A DNA stretch of 54,717 bases, taken from NCBI GenBank assembly GCA_029820295.1, contig JALGVA010000036.1:1-54717 (forward strand), given 5' to 3'. The stretch's first letter is position 1. Each line of letters starts with the position of its first letter. The notes under the pieces were generated by a model, which made no database searches, was not told the origin of the DNA, and saw nothing but the letters and a program-made list of their open reading frames with translations. The position numbers and the translations under genes are program-made. The DNA comes from Candidatus Zipacnadia bacterium. GTDB taxonomy: Bacteria > Armatimonadota > Zipacnadia > Zipacnadales > UBA5352. Shown here one piece after another: positions 52,526 through 54,717 of this stretch.

Positions 52526-52554
52526 TTGACAGATATTAGCGACTTGGCTAATAT
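52526..52554 (+). promoter_or_regulatory. Promoter of the arsR-type operon
   Basis: TTGACA (52526-52531) and TAATAT (52549-52554) are spaced by 17 bases, close to the sigma70 consensus. It drives the ArsR-permease operon and contains the operator in the next entry. Confidence 0.88.
52533..52554 (+). promoter_or_regulatory. ArsR operator inside the promoter
   Basis: A perfect 8-bp inverted repeat ATATTAGC-GACTTG-GCTAATAT fills the spacer and the -10 element. A repressor bound here would block RNA polymerase directly, the usual autoregulation of ArsR/SmtB proteins. Confidence 0.85.
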
Positions 52555-52610
52555 GCGCAGCGTGCAAAGACGCAGGTCCGGCACGCAACACGTTTGCGGA
52601 GGCGAGAACA

Positions 52611-52958
52611 CTGGCGACAGAGGTCTATCAACGTAGAGCCAAGGTCATGAAGGCGCTGGCGCACCCGTCGAGGCTGATGATGCTCGACGCGCTGGCCGAT
52701 GGCGAGCGGTGCGTGTGCGAGCTGCAGGAGGTCGTGGGCTCCAGCATGCCCACGGTGTCGCGGCACCTGGCACAGATGAGGAATGCGGGCATAGTGAACG
52801 CCCGCCGAGATGGCAATCAGGTCTTCTATCATCTCACCTGTCCATGTGTGATGCGCATGTTCCCCTGCCTCGACGCGGTGACGCGGTCGGAGGCCGAGCG
52901 AATGGCGCAGACCGTTGAGTTGGCGGAGGCCGCCGCGGATAGCGGCACTGCCGCGTAA
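52611..52958 (+). CDS. ArsR/SmtB-family transcriptional repressor
   Basis: A 115-residue winged-helix protein when started at CTG 52611. KALAHPSRLMMLDAL is the family entry motif, CVCELQEVVG (C34, C36) is the alpha3 metal-type motif, SSMPTVSRHLAQMRNAGIV is the recognition helix and RDGNQVFYHL the wing. A Cys-rich end (C77, C79, C86) adds further possible ligands. The first ATG (52647) would cut off the helix that normally precedes KALAHP, while CTG has GGAGG exactly 8 bases upstream. It is expected to release its operator when the metalloid or metal binds the cysteines. Confidence 0.9.
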   Translation: MATEVYQRRAKVMKALAHPSRLMMLDALADGERCVCELQEVVGSSMPTVSRHLAQMRNAGIVNARRDGNQVFYHLTCPCVMRMFPCLDAVTRSEAERMAQTVELAEAAADSGTAA

Positions 52959-53013
52959 GTATTGAAGCCGGCGCGGTACACGTGCGCACGCCTGGAAGGT
53001 GGACGACGCCTGG

Positions 53014-54189
53014 ATGTCGGATCGAGCCAAGCTGCTGTTGATCACCGTCGTGTTCCTGGTCGCGTACTTCATCCCCCTGCAGCATCCGCGCGTGCAAAGC
53101 GCCATCAAGGACACCTTCGTGATGCTGCAGGATTACGCGCAGAAGCACGTGCTGTTCTGCCTGGTCCCGGCCTTCTTCATCGCGGGCGCCATCGCCGTCT
53201 TCATCAGCCAGGCAGCGGTCATGAAGTACTTCGGCCCCAGGGCCAATCGCGTCCTCTCCTACGGCGTCTCGTCGGTCTCGGGCATCATCCTCGCGGTGTG
53301 CTCGTGCACCGTGCTGCCGCTGTTTGCGGGGATCTACAAGCGCGGCGCGGGCATCGGCCCGGCCTGCTGCTTCCTGTACTCGGGCCCGGCCATCAACATC
53401 CTCGCGATTATTCTCACCGCGCGCGTGCTGGGCCTTGAGCTGGGGCTGGCGCGAGCCATCGGCGCGGTCATCTTCGCGGTCTTGACCGGGTTGCTGATGT
53501 CGTACTTCTTCCACGAGTCCGAGCAGGAGCGGGCGACCGAGTCGGCGGGCTTCGATGCGAACGCCACGCAGGAGCAGGCCCTGCCGCTGCCCAGGATGGC
53601 CTCTTACGTGGGTGTCATGGTGCTGATCCTCATCTTCGCGGCGTGGGCCAGGCCCGAGGAGCAGACCGGTCTGTGGTGGGCGGTCTACCAGGTCAAGTGG
53701 TTCATCGTGATGCCCCTGCTGGGCGTCCTGGCGATCATGCTGTGGCGCTGGTTCACCTCCGAGCAAATCAGCGAGTGGCTCCAGGCGACCAACAGCTTCG
53801 TGCTGCAGATCATGCCGCTTCTGTTCGCGGGCGTGCTGGCCGCGGGCTTCCTGCTGGGGATGCCCGGGACCGACAACGGGATCATCCCCAACACCTGGGT
53901 CGCGCGGGTGGTGGGCGGCAACTCGGTCTGGGCGAACCTGGGGGCGGCGGTCGTCGGGGCCTTCATGTACTTCGCCACGTTGACCGAGGTGCCGATCCTG
54001 CAGTCCCTGCTCGGCAGCGGCATGGGCAAGGGCCCCGCGCTGACGCTGCTGCTGGCCGGACCGGCGCTGTCGCTGCCCAACATGCTGGTGATCCGCAGCG
54101 TGCTGGGGACGCGCAAGACCGCCGTGTTCGTCGCGATCATCGTCGTGCTGTCCACCATCACTGGGCTCATCTACGGAAGTCTGTTCTGA
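53014..54189 (+). CDS. YraQ/ArsP-type (DUF318) permease
   Basis: A 391-residue integral membrane protein with about eight to ten helices. SGIILAVCSCTVLPLFAGI carries the CxC motif of this family, GPACCFLYSGPAINI and GPALSLPNMLVIRSVLG are its paired substrate-channel loops. Relatives export organoarsenicals such as methylarsenite (ArsP) or remain unassigned. The neighbouring ArsR and thioredoxin-like genes are standard partners. A GTG at 52999 is in frame; ATG at 53014 begins closer to the first helix. Confidence 0.85.
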   Translation: MSDRAKLLLITVVFLVAYFIPLQHPRVQSAIKDTFVMLQDYAQKHVLFCLVPAFFIAGAIAVFISQAAVMKYFGPRANRVLSYGVSSVSGIILAVCSCTVLPLFAGIYKRGAGIGPACCFLYSGPAINILAIILTARVLGLELGLARAIGAVIFAVLTGLLMSYFFHESEQERATESAGFDANATQEQALPLPRMASYVGVMVLILIFAAWARPEEQTGLWWAVYQVKWFIVMPLLGVLAIMLWRWFTSEQISEWLQATNSFVLQIMPLLFAGVLAAGFLLGMPGTDNGIIPNTWVARVVGGNSVWANLGAAVVGAFMYFATLTEVPILQSLLGSGMGKGPALTLLLAGPALSLPNMLVIRSVLGTRKTAVFVAIIVVLSTITGLIYGSLF

Positions 54190-54214
54190 ACGCAGACCAG
54201 AGGAGGTAGCCGCC

Positions 54215-54451
54215 GTGAAGTTGCAGATACTGGGCACCGGCTGCCCCAAGTGCAAGGCCCTGGCCGCCAACGCCGAAGAGGCGGTCAAGCAGTCGGGCGT
54301 GGATGCGGAGATCGTGAAGATAGAGAAGCTGCCGGAGATCATGGAGTTCGGCGTCATGATGACGCCGGCGCTGGCCATCGACGGCGAGGTGAAGGCGTCG
54401 GGCAAGGTGTTGTCGGTCGCGGAGATCACTCAGATGCTGGAAGGGGCGTAG
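54215..54451 (+). CDS. Thioredoxin-like redox-active disulfide protein
   Basis: A 78-residue small thioredoxin-fold protein with C10-P-K-C13 (GTGCPKCKAL) and the cis-Pro in MMTPALAIDG, typical of the thioredoxin_3 family that sits beside ArsP-like permeases. It may keep the permease cysteines or the substrate reduced. AGAGGAGG lies upstream of the GTG at 54215. Confidence 0.9.
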   Translation: MKLQILGTGCPKCKALAANAEEAVKQSGVDAEIVKIEKLPEIMEFGVMMTPALAIDGEVKASGKVLSVAEITQMLEGA

Positions 54452-54454
54452 ACA

Positions 54455-54717
54455 ATGGAGAGCGGTAAGTCCGGATGTTGCGGCGGGACCATCACGATGA
54501 TCTTCCCGTGTTCGGGAGGGTCGAACGTCGGGCAGATCTCGAATGAGGTCGGGCGCAGACTGACTGTGGACAACAAGGGCGTCATGTTCTGTCTCGCGGG
54601 TCTGGGCGGGGATGTCGAGGCGCTGGTGGAGCGCGCGAAGAGCGCCGAGCGGATTCTGGTCATCGACGGCTGCCCGGTGGCGTGCGCCAAGAAGGTCCTC
54701 GATCGCCACGGCATCGC
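54455..54717 (+). CDS. DGC-domain putative zinc-binding protein (3' truncated)
   Basis: The frame starts at ATG 54455, three bases after the previous stop, and runs off the window. The 87 visible residues show a Cys-rich start (GCCGG, IFPCSGGSNVGQISNEV), FCLAGLGG and the name-giving DGCPVACAKK, which are conserved Cys positions of this family. It is commonly found with ArsR and DUF318 permeases; a metal-binding or redox role is inferred. Confidence 0.8.
   Translation, partial: MESGKSGCCGGTITMIFPCSGGSNVGQISNEVGRRLTVDNKGVMFCLAGLGGDVEALVERAKSAERILVIDGCPVACAKKVLDRHGI

Overview
The window is GC-rich DNA from a bacterial chromosome. It carries ordinary housekeeping genes (rpsR, rpoZ, dnaJ, prmA, rsmE, cimA, a tRNA-Ser) and no phage, plasmid, transposase or CRISPR signal. 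Three small beta-barrel-like proteins with signal peptides and a C-terminal Phe, an O-antigen-type ABC exporter and a lipoprotein suggest a two-membrane (diderm) cell. A T-box leader, fluoride riboswitches, DUF4962/heparinase-like and DUF3604 enzymes and TadE-like proteins would fit a little-cultured diderm phylum of the Armatimonadota type. That placement is an inference, not something read from a marker gene. Several promoters follow TTGACR-N17-TANNNT closely, so ordinary sigma70-type transcription is visible.

Layout. 1-5.2 kb: end of a GNAT acetyltransferase gene, tRNA-Ser(UGA), a YhaO/YhaN (SbcDC-like) nuclease-ATPase pair and an exported thioredoxin-TPR protein. 5.2-9.9 kb: a Gfo/Idh/MocA oxidoreductase, two TadE-like genes, a broken TadG/vWA gene, and an RsmJ-like methyltransferase preceded by two possible overlapping micro-ORFs. 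9.9-14 kb: citramalate synthase behind an Ile-specific T-box, an HdeD-like membrane protein, then two fluoride riboswitches. The second riboswitch controls the fluoride channel CrcB; the first controls an unrecognised helical protein. 14-17.7 kb: a large secreted DUF4962/heparinase II/III-like enzyme and a small membrane protein. 17.9-19.4 kb: MoxR ATPase plus Nudix hydrolase. 19.4-23.2 kb (minus strand): rpoZ-dnaJ-prmA-rsmE, with rpsR behind its own promoter. 23.2-25 kb: an ABC-2 exporter.

25-37.5 kb is one long, tightly overlapping Bat (aerotolerance-type) operon: MoxR, DUF58, a BatD/DUF4381-like protein, vWA protein BatA, a Dph6-like ATP pyrophosphatase, vWA protein BatB, Gln-rich TPR BatC, BatD, BatE (TPR-SH3), a fusion of an EamA transporter with a sensor and a degenerate cyclase-like domain, and an iron-type ABC substrate-binding lipoprotein. 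37.6-40.6 kb: three tandem paralogous barrels. 41-46.6 kb: an alkaline-phosphatase-superfamily enzyme, a GT2 glycosyltransferase, a Wzm/Wzt exporter and a secreted DUF6599-like protein. 46.6-52.4 kb: a small orphan, a DUF3604 protein, a TIM-barrel glycosidase-like protein and an MFS transporter. 52.5 kb to the end: an ArsR repressor (apparent CTG start, operator inside its promoter), a YraQ/ArsP-type permease, a thioredoxin-like CPKC protein and the beginning of a DGC-domain zinc-binding protein.

The best candidates for undescribed biology are the fluoride-riboswitch-controlled orphan, the EamA-sensor-cyclase fusion at the end of the Bat operon, and the Dph6-like enzyme embedded between two vWA genes.
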